Below, in pieces: positions 16,341-24,542 of a stretch of 32,441 nucleotides of DNA. How positions within the stretch are numbered: the first letter of the stretch is position 1; each line of letters begins with the position of its first letter. Origin of the DNA: Deltaproteobacteria bacterium (lineage in GTDB: Bacteria; Desulfobacterota; Desulfobacteria; Desulfobacterales; JAUWMJ01); assembly GCA_030638575.1 (NCBI GenBank), contig DAOWEJ010000084.1:1-32441 (forward strand), read 5' to 3'. A model generated the notes under the pieces. The model was not told where the DNA came from. It saw only the letters and a program-made list of their open reading frames with translations, and searched no databases. A program made the position numbers and the translations under genes.

Positions 16341-18254
16341 TTGGCAATTTTTATCTCTGACGATAAGATTTCTGAAATTAGAAATACAACAGACATTGTT
16401 GATATCATATCAGACGTGGTTTCCTTGAAAAAAGCGGGGAAGAACTATATTGGGCTTTGTCCGTTCCATACGGAAAAAACTCCTTCCTTTAACGTGAGCC
16501 CGGACAAACAGATATTCCATTGCTTTGGATGTGGCATTGGAGGAGATGTTTTTTCATTTCTGATGAAACATGACGGACTTTCGTTTCCTGAAGCTGTCCG
16601 TATAGTAGCAACAAGATACGGCATTGAGATCCCGACTCAAAGATTATCACCGGGACAGAAAAGAAAAATCAACGAGAGGGAGAATCTGCTTAATGTTAAC
16701 AGGCAGGCAATGAATTATTTCCGCCACTCGCTGCTCGAAAGAGCTTCGGGAAAAAAGGCAATGGAATATTTAAATAAACGAGGGATTACTAAAGATACTA
16801 TTGAAAGTTTTGTATTGGGATATGTCCCGGAAGGCTGGGATAATCTAACCAATTTTTTAATAAAAAAGAAAATGTCTTCAACATTTCTTGAAAAGAGCGG
16901 CTTAATTATTTCAAGAAAAAGTAGTAGCGGCCATTATGATCGTTTCAGAAACCGTATTATTTTTCCTATATTTAACGTAAGCAGGCAAGTGATCGGTTTT
17001 GGCGGGCGCGTAATGGACGATAGTGATCCAAAATATTTAAATTCTCCTGAAACGCCTGTTTATAACAAAAGCCGATCTCTTTATGGGCTGAACATGGCAA
17101 AAGATAAGTGCAGAGAGAGTAAGACAGTTTTTATTGTAGAGGGTTATTTTGACTTACTGGCACTTCATCAACACGGTATTATAAATTCAGTCGCTACTCT
17201 CGGAACGTCACTGACCATGGATCATGTACGGATACTCCGAGGATACATCGGGAAAACAGGAAGGGTTGTTCTCGTCTATGACTCGGATGATGCGGGTTTA
17301 AAAGCCGCTTATCGTAGCATAGAAATATTTGACAAGGGATATGTGGATGCCAGGATTCTTGTATTGCCGACCGGATATGATCCGGATTCATATATCTTTA
17401 AATTTGGTAAAAAATCCTTTATGGATGCATTTTCAAGGGCGCCTGGTATTATACCTTTTCTGATTGATTTTGCCGAAAAGAAACACGGAGATTCAATTGA
17501 GGGGAAAATCCGTATAATTTCAGAATTGAAAGGACCATTAGCAGCAATTAAAGACAATGTGGCACGATCTTTATATGTCAAGGAACTTTCAGAACGACTC
17601 GGCATTGATGAGACTGCGATTCTGGAAAAGGTAAGAGATATATCAGCAAAAAACAAAGCTAAAGAGAGCAAAATAGGATTAAAGCCGATTTATCCAAGCA
17701 ATTTGCAAAAAAAAGGCAAAAAAAGTGAATATTATGGAAGGACATCGAATGAAAGCAAAAATCGGATTGAGCGGCAGATTATCGCTATGATGCTTCAATT
17801 TCCGAAAATATTACATGAAATAAAGGAGCGAGATGTGCTTGATTGTTTTGTGGATAGCAACTTAAAATCGATTGGTCAAAGCATATTAGACTATAAGGAG
17901 AAACTATACAATCATGATCGAGCACCTGGCGATGAACATGAGTTTGCCAATGGCAATAGAGTTTCCGAGTTCATGAATTTTATTGATGACCAAGAGAAAA
18001 AGAGTATTATTACTTCTTTGGCTCTGGAAGAGGAGTCATGGGAACTTGAGGGCTGCATCAAATTGATAACACAATTTGTGGAGACCAGCAGGAACCGGCG
18101 CAGTAAAGGCTTTATAGAAAAACAGATCAAAGAGGCAGAAGAAAAAAATGATCAAGAGTTGCTGATAAAATTGTTAATTGAAAAGCAAAATATGGCTGTT
18201 TTGAAACAAAAGCAAAAAATGGCATTACTGAACCGAAGTATTCGGGAGGCATAA
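16341..18254 (+). CDS. dnaG: DNA primase
   Basis: DnaG makes the RNA primers for replication. The N-terminal zinc-binding domain shows [11 protein letters not shown] and [12 protein letters not shown] (Cys-x2-His and Cys-x2-Cys). The toprim core has [15 protein letters not shown] and the acidic VYDSDDAG. A helicase-binding C-terminal region follows, ending [13 protein letters not shown] choose TTG at 16341 because GGAGG (16327-16331) is 9 bases upstream and the product starts [20 protein letters not shown], as in the family. The TTG at 16332 is only one base from that site. The product is about 637 residues. Its stop lies inside the ribosome-binding region of rpoD, the conserved dnaG-rpoD pairing; rpsU is not upstream. 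Confidence 0.96.
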   Translation: MAIFISDDKISEIRNTTDIVDIISDVVSLKKAGKNYIGLCPFHTEKTPSFNVSPDKQIFHCFGCGIGGDVFSFLMKHDGLSFPEAVRIVATRYGIEIPTQRLSPGQKRKINERENLLNVNRQAMNYFRHSLLERASGKKAMEYLNKRGITKDTIESFVLGYVPEGWDNLTNFLIKKKMSSTFLEKSGLIISRKSSSGHYDRFRNRIIFPIFNVSRQVIGFGGRVMDDSDPKYLNSPETPVYNKSRSLYGLNMAKDKCRESKTVFIVEGYFDLLALHQHGIINSVATLGTSLTMDHVRILRGYIGKTGRVVLVYDSDDAGLKAAYRSIEIFDKGYVDARILVLPTGYDPDSYIFKFGKKSFMDAFSRAPGIIPFLIDFAEKKHGDSIEGKIRIISELKGPLAAIKDNVARSLYVKELSERLGIDETAILEKVRDISAKNKAKESKIGLKPIYPSNLQKKGKKSEYYGRTSNESKNRIERQIIAMMLQFPKILHEIKERDVLDCFVDSNLKSIGQSILDYKEKLYNHDRAPGDEHEFANGNRVSEFMNFIDDQEKKSIITSLALEEESWELEGCIKLITQFVETSRNRRSKGFIEKQIKEAEEKNDQELLIKLLIEKQNMAVLKQKQKMALLNRSIREA

Positions 18255-18259
18255 AATTA

Positions 18260-20140
18260 ATGTCTAGAAAATCGTCTGAAATAAAGGAAGACAACAGAAG
18301 AAATAAGGGTAAGGATTCTGCAAAAAAAAGTGCTTCAAAAAAGAAAGGTAAAAAGAATAACGTGAAGAAGGCTTTAAAAGGAAAAACCGCAAAAAAGCAA
18401 AAAAACACAAAGAGCGTAAGCAAAAAAGTATTAAAGGATCTGATTTCAAAGGGGAATAAACAAGGGTATTTGACTTATAGTGAAATTAATGAGGCGCTTA
18501 GCAATGAAATGCTTTCTCCGGAAAAAATTGATGAAACATTCATTTTATTAGATGATCACAACATAAAAGTCATTGATGAAAAAAAACAATTAAAAGCAAT
18601 TAATGCCAAAAAGGTTAAAGCAAAACTGATTAATAAACAAGAAAAGTCTGCAACTGGTTTTGGTGCAGTAACAGATCCTGTTAAGATGTATCTTCGTGAA
18701 ATGGGTCTTGTTACACTTTTGAGCAGGGAAGGCGAAGTTGTGATAGCCAAAAAGATAGAAAATGGTGAACAGCAGGTGTTAAGAGCACTTCTTGAAACCA
18801 TCACCGGAGCGGAGTGCATAATAAGCCTTGGTGTGCATATTGAGAACGGTGCGCTTCGTCCAAAGTATGTGTTAAGAGATGTTAATGAAGGAGATACATA
18901 TATTGATGAAGTAATGCAGACAGAGAGATTTTTAAATACAATACGATCTATTAAGAAGATTCATGAAGAAAACATAGCTTTTCGCGAAAAGCTGTTTTCA
19001 GAAAAAATAGATACTGATGAACAACGCAAGATCAGACGGTCTATTACAAGACGGAATAACAAAATATTCGAACTGCTAAAGGATTGGCGCCTTGAAGGAG
19101 GTGTAATAGATAATATAGAAAAACTTATAAGGGAACAGATAGTATGGTTTGATTATATGAACCAGAAGATTTTAAAATGTTCCGATAAGTTTTCTTCATC
19201 CGTGAAAGAGTTGCGAGAAAATATGTCATCTAAAACTAAATTCGTCAAATGGGCATATAAACGATGTGATCTTAAGAAAGATGATATCGCAACATTTTAT
19301 AAAAAGATAATAAACATTCAGAAAGATATAATTGAAAAAGAAAAGAATATTAAATCGACTAGCCGGATACTAAAAAGGATTATATTCTGGGTTGAAGAAG
19401 GACGTTTTAAAGCCAAAATAGCAAAAAGTGAATTAACCAAGGCGAATTTACGTCTGGTAGTCAGCATTGCCAAGAAATATACCAACAGGGGCCTACAGTT
19501 TCTTGACTTGATCCAGGAAGGAAATATCGGCCTGATGAAGGCGGTTGATAAGTTTGAATATCGCCGTGGTTATAAATTTAGCACCTATGCTACCTGGTGG
19601 ATAAGACAGGCTATCACGCGAGCGATTGCTGATCAGGCAAGGACAATTAGGATTCCTGTTCATATGATAGAAACGATTAATAAGCTCATTCGAACATCCA
19701 GATACCTTGTGCAGGAGCAAGGACGCGAGCCTTCACCCGAGGAAATCGCTGCAAAAATGGAGATTCCTTTGGAAAAAGTTCGCAAGGTTTTAAAGATTGC
19801 CAGAGAGCCCATCTCGTTAGAGACGCCTATCGGGGAGGAAGAAGACAGCCATCTTGGTGATTTCATAGAGGATAAAAAGTTCATGCTTCCCTCGGATGCA
19901 GCTGTGAGCCTGAACCTAGCGGAGCAGACACGAAAGGTGCTTGCGACCTTAACCCCACGCGAGGAAAAGGTATTAAGAATGCGTTTCGGTATCGGTGAAA
20001 AGGCAGACCATACACTTGAAGAGGTGGGGCAGGATTTTGCAGTAACGCGGGAACGTATCAGGCAGATTGAAGCAAAAGCGCTTAGAAAATTAAGACACCC
20101 GACTCGAAGTAGGAAACTGAAAAATTTTATTGAAACCTAA
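18260..20140 (+). CDS. rpoD: Primary sigma factor RpoD (sigma-70)
   Basis: This is the housekeeping sigma factor that directs RNA polymerase to -10/-35 promoters. A lysine-rich N-terminal extension (residues about 1-55) precedes region 1.1 ([20 protein letters not shown]). Region 1.2 is [21 protein letters not shown] long non-conserved insert of about 200 residues follows. Region 2 contains [39 protein letters not shown] and [15 protein letters not shown]. Region 3 follows, and region 4 has [20 protein letters not shown] and ends [11 protein letters not shown]. At 626 residues it matches primary sigma factors (E. coli 613). GGGAGG (18244-18249) lies 10 bases before the ATG and overlaps the end of dnaG. 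The several TTGACA-type promoters in this window fit its specificity. Confidence 0.97.
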   Translation: MSRKSSEIKEDNRRNKGKDSAKKSASKKKGKKNNVKKALKGKTAKKQKNTKSVSKKVLKDLISKGNKQGYLTYSEINEALSNEMLSPEKIDETFILLDDHNIKVIDEKKQLKAINAKKVKAKLINKQEKSATGFGAVTDPVKMYLREMGLVTLLSREGEVVIAKKIENGEQQVLRALLETITGAECIISLGVHIENGALRPKYVLRDVNEGDTYIDEVMQTERFLNTIRSIKKIHEENIAFREKLFSEKIDTDEQRKIRRSITRRNNKIFELLKDWRLEGGVIDNIEKLIREQIVWFDYMNQKILKCSDKFSSSVKELRENMSSKTKFVKWAYKRCDLKKDDIATFYKKIINIQKDIIEKEKNIKSTSRILKRIIFWVEEGRFKAKIAKSELTKANLRLVVSIAKKYTNRGLQFLDLIQEGNIGLMKAVDKFEYRRGYKFSTYATWWIRQAITRAIADQARTIRIPVHMIETINKLIRTSRYLVQEQGREPSPEEIAAKMEIPLEKVRKVLKIAREPISLETPIGEEEDSHLGDFIEDKKFMLPSDAAVSLNLAEQTRKVLATLTPREEKVLRMRFGIGEKADHTLEEVGQDFAVTRERIRQIEAKALRKLRHPTRSRKLKNFIET

Positions 20141-20143
20141 TTC

Positions 20144-20172
20144 TTGACAAAAGGGTTTTCTAAAGTTAGTTT
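20144..20172 (+). promoter_or_regulatory. Probable promoter of the CAU tRNA
   Basis: A perfect TTGACA (20144-20149) starts three bases after the rpoD stop and is followed at 17 bases by TAGTTT (20167-20172), a weak -10. Transcription would start near 20180, about 15 bases before the tRNA. Confidence 0.55.
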
Positions 20173-20194
20173 GGCTTTCTCCGCCATGATTTGA

Positions 20195-20267
20195 GGGCCC
20201 ATAGCTCAGCTGGCAGAGCCACCGGCTCATAACCGGTAGGTCCCTGGTTCGATCCCAGGTGGGCCCA
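20195..20267 (+). tRNA. tRNA with CAU anticodon (Ile2 or elongator Met)
   Basis: The full cloverleaf is GGGCCCA/TGGGCCC acceptor, GCTC/GAGC D stem, ACCGG/CCGGT anticodon stem, loop CTCATAA with anticodon CAT, and CCTGG-TTCGATC-CCAGG T arm. The discriminator is A and CCA is not encoded. The paired first acceptor position (G-C) rules out an initiator. C4-G69 and C5-G68 are features known to favour TilS lysidinylation in E. coli tRNA-Ile2, so Ile (AUA codons) is somewhat favoured over elongator Met. Sequence alone does not settle it. Confidence 0.93.
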
Positions 20268-20420
20268 TATTTTTTAAATTTAAAATAATGATAAAAGATC
20301 TGAAGGACAAATCAATTGAACTTTGATGACAATAATAAACGATTTTTTAAATGCTGCCGTAACATTTTAAAAGAGAGCGGAAAATGATTGAAATTTTTCG
20401 TTCTCAAAATATAAAGGGAC

Positions 20421-20456
20421 AAAAGCGTGGTTTCTCGAAAGAATCACGCTTTTTTT
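20421..20456 (+). terminator. Rho-independent terminator after rpoD/tRNA
   Basis: AAAAGCGTG (20421-20429) pairs with CACGCTTTT, starting at 20445, across a loop that can form a smaller TTTC/GAAA stem. A T7 run follows the GC part of the stem. It lies 153 bases beyond the tRNA and 40 bases before the NIF3-like gene, so it probably closes the dnaG-rpoD-tRNA unit. Confidence 0.75.
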
Positions 20457-20495
20457 ATGCTTATAAAGCAGAAGAATCAGAGAGTTTATTGCAAT

Positions 20496-21614
20496 ATGTC
20501 TGCAATTGTCGCTGATATAATTAAGGCCATGGAAGCTATTGCACCAAGCTGTTTGGCCGAAGATTGGGATAATGTGGGATTACAGGTTGGAGATATCAAC
20601 CGGCCTGTAAAAACAATTTGGATTTCACTAGATCCTTCTTTAGAAGTTGTTGTCGCTGCAGGTAACAGCAAGGTAGATCTACTGATCACCCATCACCCCC
20701 TTATATTTAAGCCATTGCGATCCATTGATTTTAGCACTAATATAGGTTCAATTATCAAAATGGCTGCTGATAACAAGATGGCAATTTATTCATCACATAC
20801 TAATTTGGACATCGTTTCAGAAGGATTAAACGATATACTTGCCGAATTTATAGGACTTAAAAATATAAAAGTGCTCGGCAAGCATAAACAACACGAAAAT
20901 TATAAGCTGGTAATCTATGTACCCAAAGATTATGAAAATAAGATTTTAGATGCGATTTTCCAAACAAAGGCAGGAATTATTGGTGAGTATTCATCATGTA
21001 CATTCAGAAACAGCGGTAAGGGTACATTCAGGGCTGGAAAAACGGCTACACCTTTTATAGGAAAAAAAGGTGAAATTAACAATGCCGATGAAGTAAGGAT
21101 CGAGACTGTCGTGAAGAAAAAAAATCTTTCAGAGGTCATAGAGTCTGTAAGAAGCATTCATCCATATGAAACAATGGCATATGATATCTATCCACTTTTG
21201 ACAAATGAAAGAAGCCATGGGATTGGACGTGTCGGAGAGTTGGATAAAAAGATCGAGCTTAAATCTCTGGCATTAAAGATAAAGGAAAGGCTGCGGCTTA
21301 AATCTGTTAAGGTTTCCGGCAATCTTGAAGTATCTGTAAAGAAAGCAGCAGTTTGTACCGGTAGCGGTTCCAGCATGATGAAATATTTTCTTTTATCCGG
21401 GGCTCAGGTATATGTGAGCGGAGATCTGCGATATCATGATGCGTTAGATGTAAAAGCAGCCAACTTAGGTCTTATCGATATCGGACACTTTGGCTCAGAA
21501 CATTTGATTGTTGATGTTCTTGCAAAGCGACTTGGGAATATACTGGCAAAAGCAGGGATGGATTTGGAAGTTAAGCCATACAGACTTGAGATTGATCCGT
21601 TTGTAACTTTATAA
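20496..21614 (+). CDS. NIF3-like dinuclear metal-centre protein
   Basis: This is a NIF3/YbgI (DUF34) family protein, a toroidal hexamer with a two-metal site; its reaction is unsettled. The 372 residues have the long form with a PII-like insert between two NIF3 halves. The metal-ligand region LLITHHPLIFKPLRSI and SSHTNLDIVSEGLND lies in the first half, and IDIGHFGSEH closes the second. The insert contains YVPKDYENKILDAIF and VRSIHPYETMAYDIYPL, which is typical. I choose ATG 20496 (MSAIVADIIKAMEAIAPSCL). Earlier in-frame codons from 20427 lie within the terminator hairpin and encode no conserved sequence. Only a weak AGAGAG ribosome site precedes it. The zinc-ribbon gene follows. Confidence 0.9.
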   Translation: MSAIVADIIKAMEAIAPSCLAEDWDNVGLQVGDINRPVKTIWISLDPSLEVVVAAGNSKVDLLITHHPLIFKPLRSIDFSTNIGSIIKMAADNKMAIYSSHTNLDIVSEGLNDILAEFIGLKNIKVLGKHKQHENYKLVIYVPKDYENKILDAIFQTKAGIIGEYSSCTFRNSGKGTFRAGKTATPFIGKKGEINNADEVRIETVVKKKNLSEVIESVRSIHPYETMAYDIYPLLTNERSHGIGRVGELDKKIELKSLALKIKERLRLKSVKVSGNLEVSVKKAAVCTGSGSSMMKYFLLSGAQVYVSGDLRYHDALDVKAANLGLIDIGHFGSEHLIVDVLAKRLGNILAKAGMDLEVKPYRLEIDPFVTL

Positions 21615-21676
21615 AATAAGTAATAGAGTTTCGCACTTATAAATTCTGTCAACTTAAATAAAATGGAAGTACTATA

Positions 21677-22396
21677 ATGCCGAATTTTGCAAAGGAACAA
21701 ATAGATATACTAATAAAACTTCAGGAAATTGAAATAGAAAACGACATAATCAAATTAAAAATTAATGACGTTTCAATTAAGATTGATGCACTTGATAACG
21801 AACTAAAGACTTTTAAAGAGACAATCGATGAAGAAGAATCTCGTATAAAAGATTGGCAGCAGAAATATCGTTCATATGAAGCGGATGCAAAGATAAATCT
21901 TGCTAAAGCACAAAAAAGCCAGGAGAAACTTAAATCCGTAAAGACAAACAAGGAATACCAGTCTTCATTAAAAGAGATAGAAGAACTAAAAGCTTTGAAT
22001 TCCAAATTAGAAGATGATATGTTGGAATGCCTTGAGCGAATGGATATGGCCGAAGCTGATATTGCAAAGAAAAAGGAAGAATATTTAATACTGACTGACA
22101 AGGTAAAAAACGAGAAAGATAATATTATACAGGAATCTGAGCAGGGAAGAAAAAAGATCTCTCAGCTTGAAACAACCTGGAATACTATTTCCGAAAAGCT
22201 CGATCCTGGACTCATTAAACAATTCAATGTGGTAAAGAAAATAGTAAACGGCACCGCATTAGCAGCTGTCATAGATACTGTTTGCCAGGGATGCAATATG
22301 AATATTCCTCCTCAGATGTATAACGAACTTCAACGTTTCGAGAGCTTGAAATTTTGTCCACACTGTCAGAGGATAATATACTGGGAAAAATCATAG
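21677..22396 (+). CDS. Coiled-coil protein with C-terminal zinc ribbon (C4-type, DUF164)
   Basis: This 239-residue protein is of the CT398-like/zf-RING_7 group, often encoded next to NIF3-like genes. Residues 1-170 form a long antiparallel coiled coil (charged heptads such as LKSVKTNKEYQSSLKEIEEL). The C-terminal zinc ribbon is CQGCNMNIPPQMYNEL followed by FCPHCQRIIYW (two CxxC pairs). Function is not established; binding to nucleic acid or to secretion/flagellar proteins has been proposed in the family. GGAAGT about 8 bases upstream supports the ATG. The TAG stop (22394-22396) lies inside the 5-bp direct repeat flanking the MITE-like element, so the insertion hit the stop codon without changing the protein. 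Confidence 0.85.
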   Translation: MPNFAKEQIDILIKLQEIEIENDIIKLKINDVSIKIDALDNELKTFKETIDEEESRIKDWQQKYRSYEADAKINLAKAQKSQEKLKSVKTNKEYQSSLKEIEELKALNSKLEDDMLECLERMDMAEADIAKKKEEYLILTDKVKNEKDNIIQESEQGRKKISQLETTWNTISEKLDPGLIKQFNVVKKIVNGTALAAVIDTVCQGCNMNIPPQMYNELQRFESLKFCPHCQRIIYWEKS

Positions 22397-22397
22397 T

Positions 22398-22579
22398 GAG
22401 ACCTTTGCAAAACGTCCCCTTTCGAAGTCTGCGCTTATCTGGCAGATTAGCGCTAAAGCTTCACTAAAGTGCCTGCGTTGGACTCAATTTTTAATCTTCA
22501 ATCCGCCTCAGGCGGACCTCCGGTTAAAAATTTCGTCCGCCTTGAACTATGCCAAAATTGAACATTTTTCAAAGGTCTC
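22398..22579 (-). mobile_element. MITE-like element, copy A
   Basis: The 182-bp element has ends GAGACCTTTGCAAAACG (22398-22414) and CATTTTTCAAAGGTCTC (22563-22579). It is flanked by the direct repeat ATAGT (22393-22397 and 22580-22584), a likely target duplication. Its reverse complement is colinear with copy B: both start GAGACCTTTGAAAAATG, share AGTTCAAGG, GGATTGAA and ACGCAG in order, and end CGTTTTGCAAAGGTCTC. The interior has a palindrome TCCGCCTCAGGCGGA (about 22502-22516) within a larger AAATTTTTAA/TTAAAAATT stem. It encodes no transposase and would need one in trans. Confidence 0.85.
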
Positions 22580-22597
22580 ATAGTATGAGCATATAAT
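22568..22597 (+). promoter_or_regulatory. Possible rnpB promoter overlapping the MITE end
   Basis: A perfect TATAAT (22592-22597) is preceded at 18 bases by TTCAAA (22568-22573), four of six -35 matches, lying inside the terminal repeat of copy A. The -10 ends only 2-3 bases before the expected RNase P RNA 5' end, closer than usual, so either the transcript starts a few bases inside P1 or the box is fortuitous. Confidence 0.4.
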
Positions 22598-22599
22598 CC

Positions 22600-22990
22600 G
22601 GTTGGAGTAGTCCAAACGATCGCTGGATCATTTATATGGTTCAGAGGAAAGTCCGAACACCGCAGGGCAAGGTGCTCCATAACGTGGAGTCGTGGTAACA
22701 CGAAGGATAGTGCAACAGAAAGTATACCGCCGGGCGCTCAGGTAACTGAATGCCCGGTAAGGGTGAAAAGGTGCGGTAAGAGCGCACCAGTTTCCCGGGC
22801 GACCGGGAAAGCTTTGTAAACCCCACCAGGTGCAAGACCAAATAGGGGAGCGTTTAAGGATGGCCCGTCCAGGCTCCCGGGTAGGTCGCAAGAGATTCCG
22901 GGCAACCGGCATCCAAAGATGAATGGTCGTTACCCGGTTCAGGGCAACCTGGATCAGGCACAGAATTCGGCTTACGGGCTACTCCGACCG
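22600..22990 (+). ncRNA. rnpB: RNase P RNA, bacterial class A
   Basis: This is the catalytic RNA that trims tRNA 5' leaders. The ends pair as helix P1: GGTTGGAGTAG (22600-22610) with CTACTCCGACC. The universal P4 strand GAGGAAAGTCC is at 22644-22654, and ACAGAAAG begins at 22715. The P13/P14-like GGTAAGGGTGAAAAGGTGCG, and the 3' P4 partner AGAATTCGGCTTAC just before P1, are in the expected order. The length of about 391 bases fits class A. A T5 run follows the end directly. The 5' boundary is uncertain by a few bases. The next gene starts 20 bases downstream. Confidence 0.96.
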
Positions 22991-23009
22991 TTTTTATTGG
23001 TTTTTAAAA

Positions 23010-24320
23010 ATGAATAAAAATAATAACGTATGTAATATTTCCTTTGCTAAAAAGACACGAATATTTACTAACGATTATTTGAAATATTGCATATATATTT
23101 CAAATGCTGATTCCCAAGCTCACGTATCGAATAAAAAGTTGTATTCTTCATTGATATCGACCTCCCAGCTTCTCGAAGATTTCCTCGATTTTCACGGCGC
23201 GAAAAATAACAAAGACTGGTATTTTTTCAGGGAACTTTCGGCTGCTGTAAGGCACTTAAGCCTTGGATGTTATTCCCAAAAACATATCTTGAATAGACTT
23301 ATATTCTATGAACTTAAAGATTCTGATAATTTTAAAATAGGAGGGGAATTTACATTCGATTTTTTAACGAAGTCCTTAATTAAAATAGCACCTGTTATAC
23401 TTAATGAAGCAAAACGACTTAATATACCTATACCCGAAGAAACTTTTAATGATGCTGACTTTCCCGGAGTTATTACAGGTGAGATGCTCGACTATGATAT
23501 AGATGATGATGATAAGGATCAGCAGAAAAAAAATATTGTTAAAATAGCCAGTGAGTTTATAGACATCGCAGGAAAATTTGAAAAGCTCGGGTTCTACGAA
23601 CCTTACGATATCAAAGAGATATTCACGATTGTTCCAGACAAAATCAATGAAGTAGAAATAAGAAGATTTGAGATGCTGGTGCATAACCTTCAGTCCTCAT
23701 TCGATACATATGTAATACACGGAGGCTACCGGTTTGGCAACAGAAAGCTTAAAGAGCTCAGGGGTTACTTTTCAGTTGTCTTTCATCTTCTGCAGATAGT
23801 CGGAAGGCTTCTCCATTTCTATGAACGACACCTGCATGAAGCAGGATACAAGAACATCTACAAAAAGGTTCAGGATAAACTCGCTTCCCTTATTGATCCT
23901 GAAACGTTACTTGACCGTACAATCAACTATGGCCTCTATTATGTATGTTATTTCCTAACAATAGGAAACAAGCTGGCAATTGAGATCCTGAATGAAAATA
24001 TTGAACGTACTAGTGTTACTGTTGGAATCCCTGAAAAACTTGGGTTCCATAGCAGGCCCAGCCTTTTGGTGGCAAAGATTGTTCAACACTATGGGGGACA
24101 GGTGGAGCTGTGTGTGGGAGAAGACAGGTTTGATGCCAGCAGTGTGCTTGATATTCAGTGGGCAGGAGGAAAAATTCAGAAAGAAAAAATTTTTGAAGTT
24201 ATCTTTGAAGGGGATAGCCGAGCTTTACAGGATATTCAAATTCTTGCAAGTGCTAATTACGGCGAAGATACAATGGGCAAAGGAGTGCCCCTTCCAAAGG
24301 AGCTGAAGTACTTGCAGTAA
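23010..24320 (+). CDS. HPr-domain protein with large unassigned N-terminal region
   Basis: This 436-residue protein ends in an HPr-like domain (about 333-425): SVTVGIPEKLGFHSRPSLLV carries the phosphorylatable histidine (His347), followed by VAKIVQHYGGQVEL and SSVLDIQWAGG. The position matching regulatory Ser46 of HPr is within DASSVLDIQ. The first 330 residues are helical, rich in Tyr, Phe and Leu, and match no domain I recognise; an acidic stretch DYDIDDDDKDQQ lies near 168-179. Free HPr is about 85 residues, so this looks like a phosphorylation-controlled regulator rather than a carrier. Start ATG 23010 avoids a longer frame that would begin inside RNase P RNA; no strong ribosome site is visible. 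It may be read through from rnpB. Confidence 0.78.
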   Translation: MNKNNNVCNISFAKKTRIFTNDYLKYCIYISNADSQAHVSNKKLYSSLISTSQLLEDFLDFHGAKNNKDWYFFRELSAAVRHLSLGCYSQKHILNRLIFYELKDSDNFKIGGEFTFDFLTKSLIKIAPVILNEAKRLNIPIPEETFNDADFPGVITGEMLDYDIDDDDKDQQKKNIVKIASEFIDIAGKFEKLGFYEPYDIKEIFTIVPDKINEVEIRRFEMLVHNLQSSFDTYVIHGGYRFGNRKLKELRGYFSVVFHLLQIVGRLLHFYERHLHEAGYKNIYKKVQDKLASLIDPETLLDRTINYGLYYVCYFLTIGNKLAIEILNENIERTSVTVGIPEKLGFHSRPSLLVAKIVQHYGGQVELCVGEDRFDASSVLDIQWAGGKIQKEKIFEVIFEGDSRALQDIQILASANYGEDTMGKGVPLPKELKYLQ

Positions 24321-24357
24321 AAGCTATGTGCGTTATTTCTCAATAATTCAACTAATC

Positions 24358-24499
24358 GAGACCTTTGAAAAATGGTAATTTTTGTTCGAGTTCAAGGAAG
24401 GCGAAAATTTCAACCACAGGAATATATTGAATATTTCGAGGATTGAAATTTTAGCCTGACGCAGAAATCGGGCAAAAAGTGCCGTTTTGCAAAGGTCTC
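24358..24499 (+). mobile_element. MITE-like element, copy B
   Basis: The 142-bp element starts GAGACCTTTGAAAAATG and ends CGTTTTGCAAAGGTCTC. It is flanked by the direct repeat TAATC (24353-24357 and 24500-24504). It is the same element as copy A, about 40 bp shorter and in the opposite orientation. It lies between the HPr-domain gene and ispD, with no coding capacity. Confidence 0.85.
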
Positions 24500-24542
24500 T
24501 AATCGTAACAACTCATCAAGCGCTTCACAAGGTCAAAATATT

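Noticed and set aside
20427..20495. N-terminal extension of the NIF3-like protein
   Set aside because: The extra 23 codons run through a terminator hairpin and encode no family sequence; ATG 20496 gives the normal N-terminus.
20383..20514. 43-codon frame that could be a leader peptide before the NIF3-like gene
   Set aside because: It has a plausible AGAGCGG upstream, but its codons coincide with the terminator stem and it has no regulatory codon run.
22628..22912. Minus-strand open frames of 66-94 codons
   Set aside because: They lie entirely antisense to RNase P RNA; the base pattern is explained by the structured RNA.
23992..24306. 104-codon plus-strand frame in another phase
   Set aside because: It overlaps the HPr domain, whose frame is clearly the conserved one.
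24301..24542. Terminator plus regulatory RNA before ispD
   Set aside because: The long complementarity is explained by the inverted ends of MITE copy B with its target duplication.
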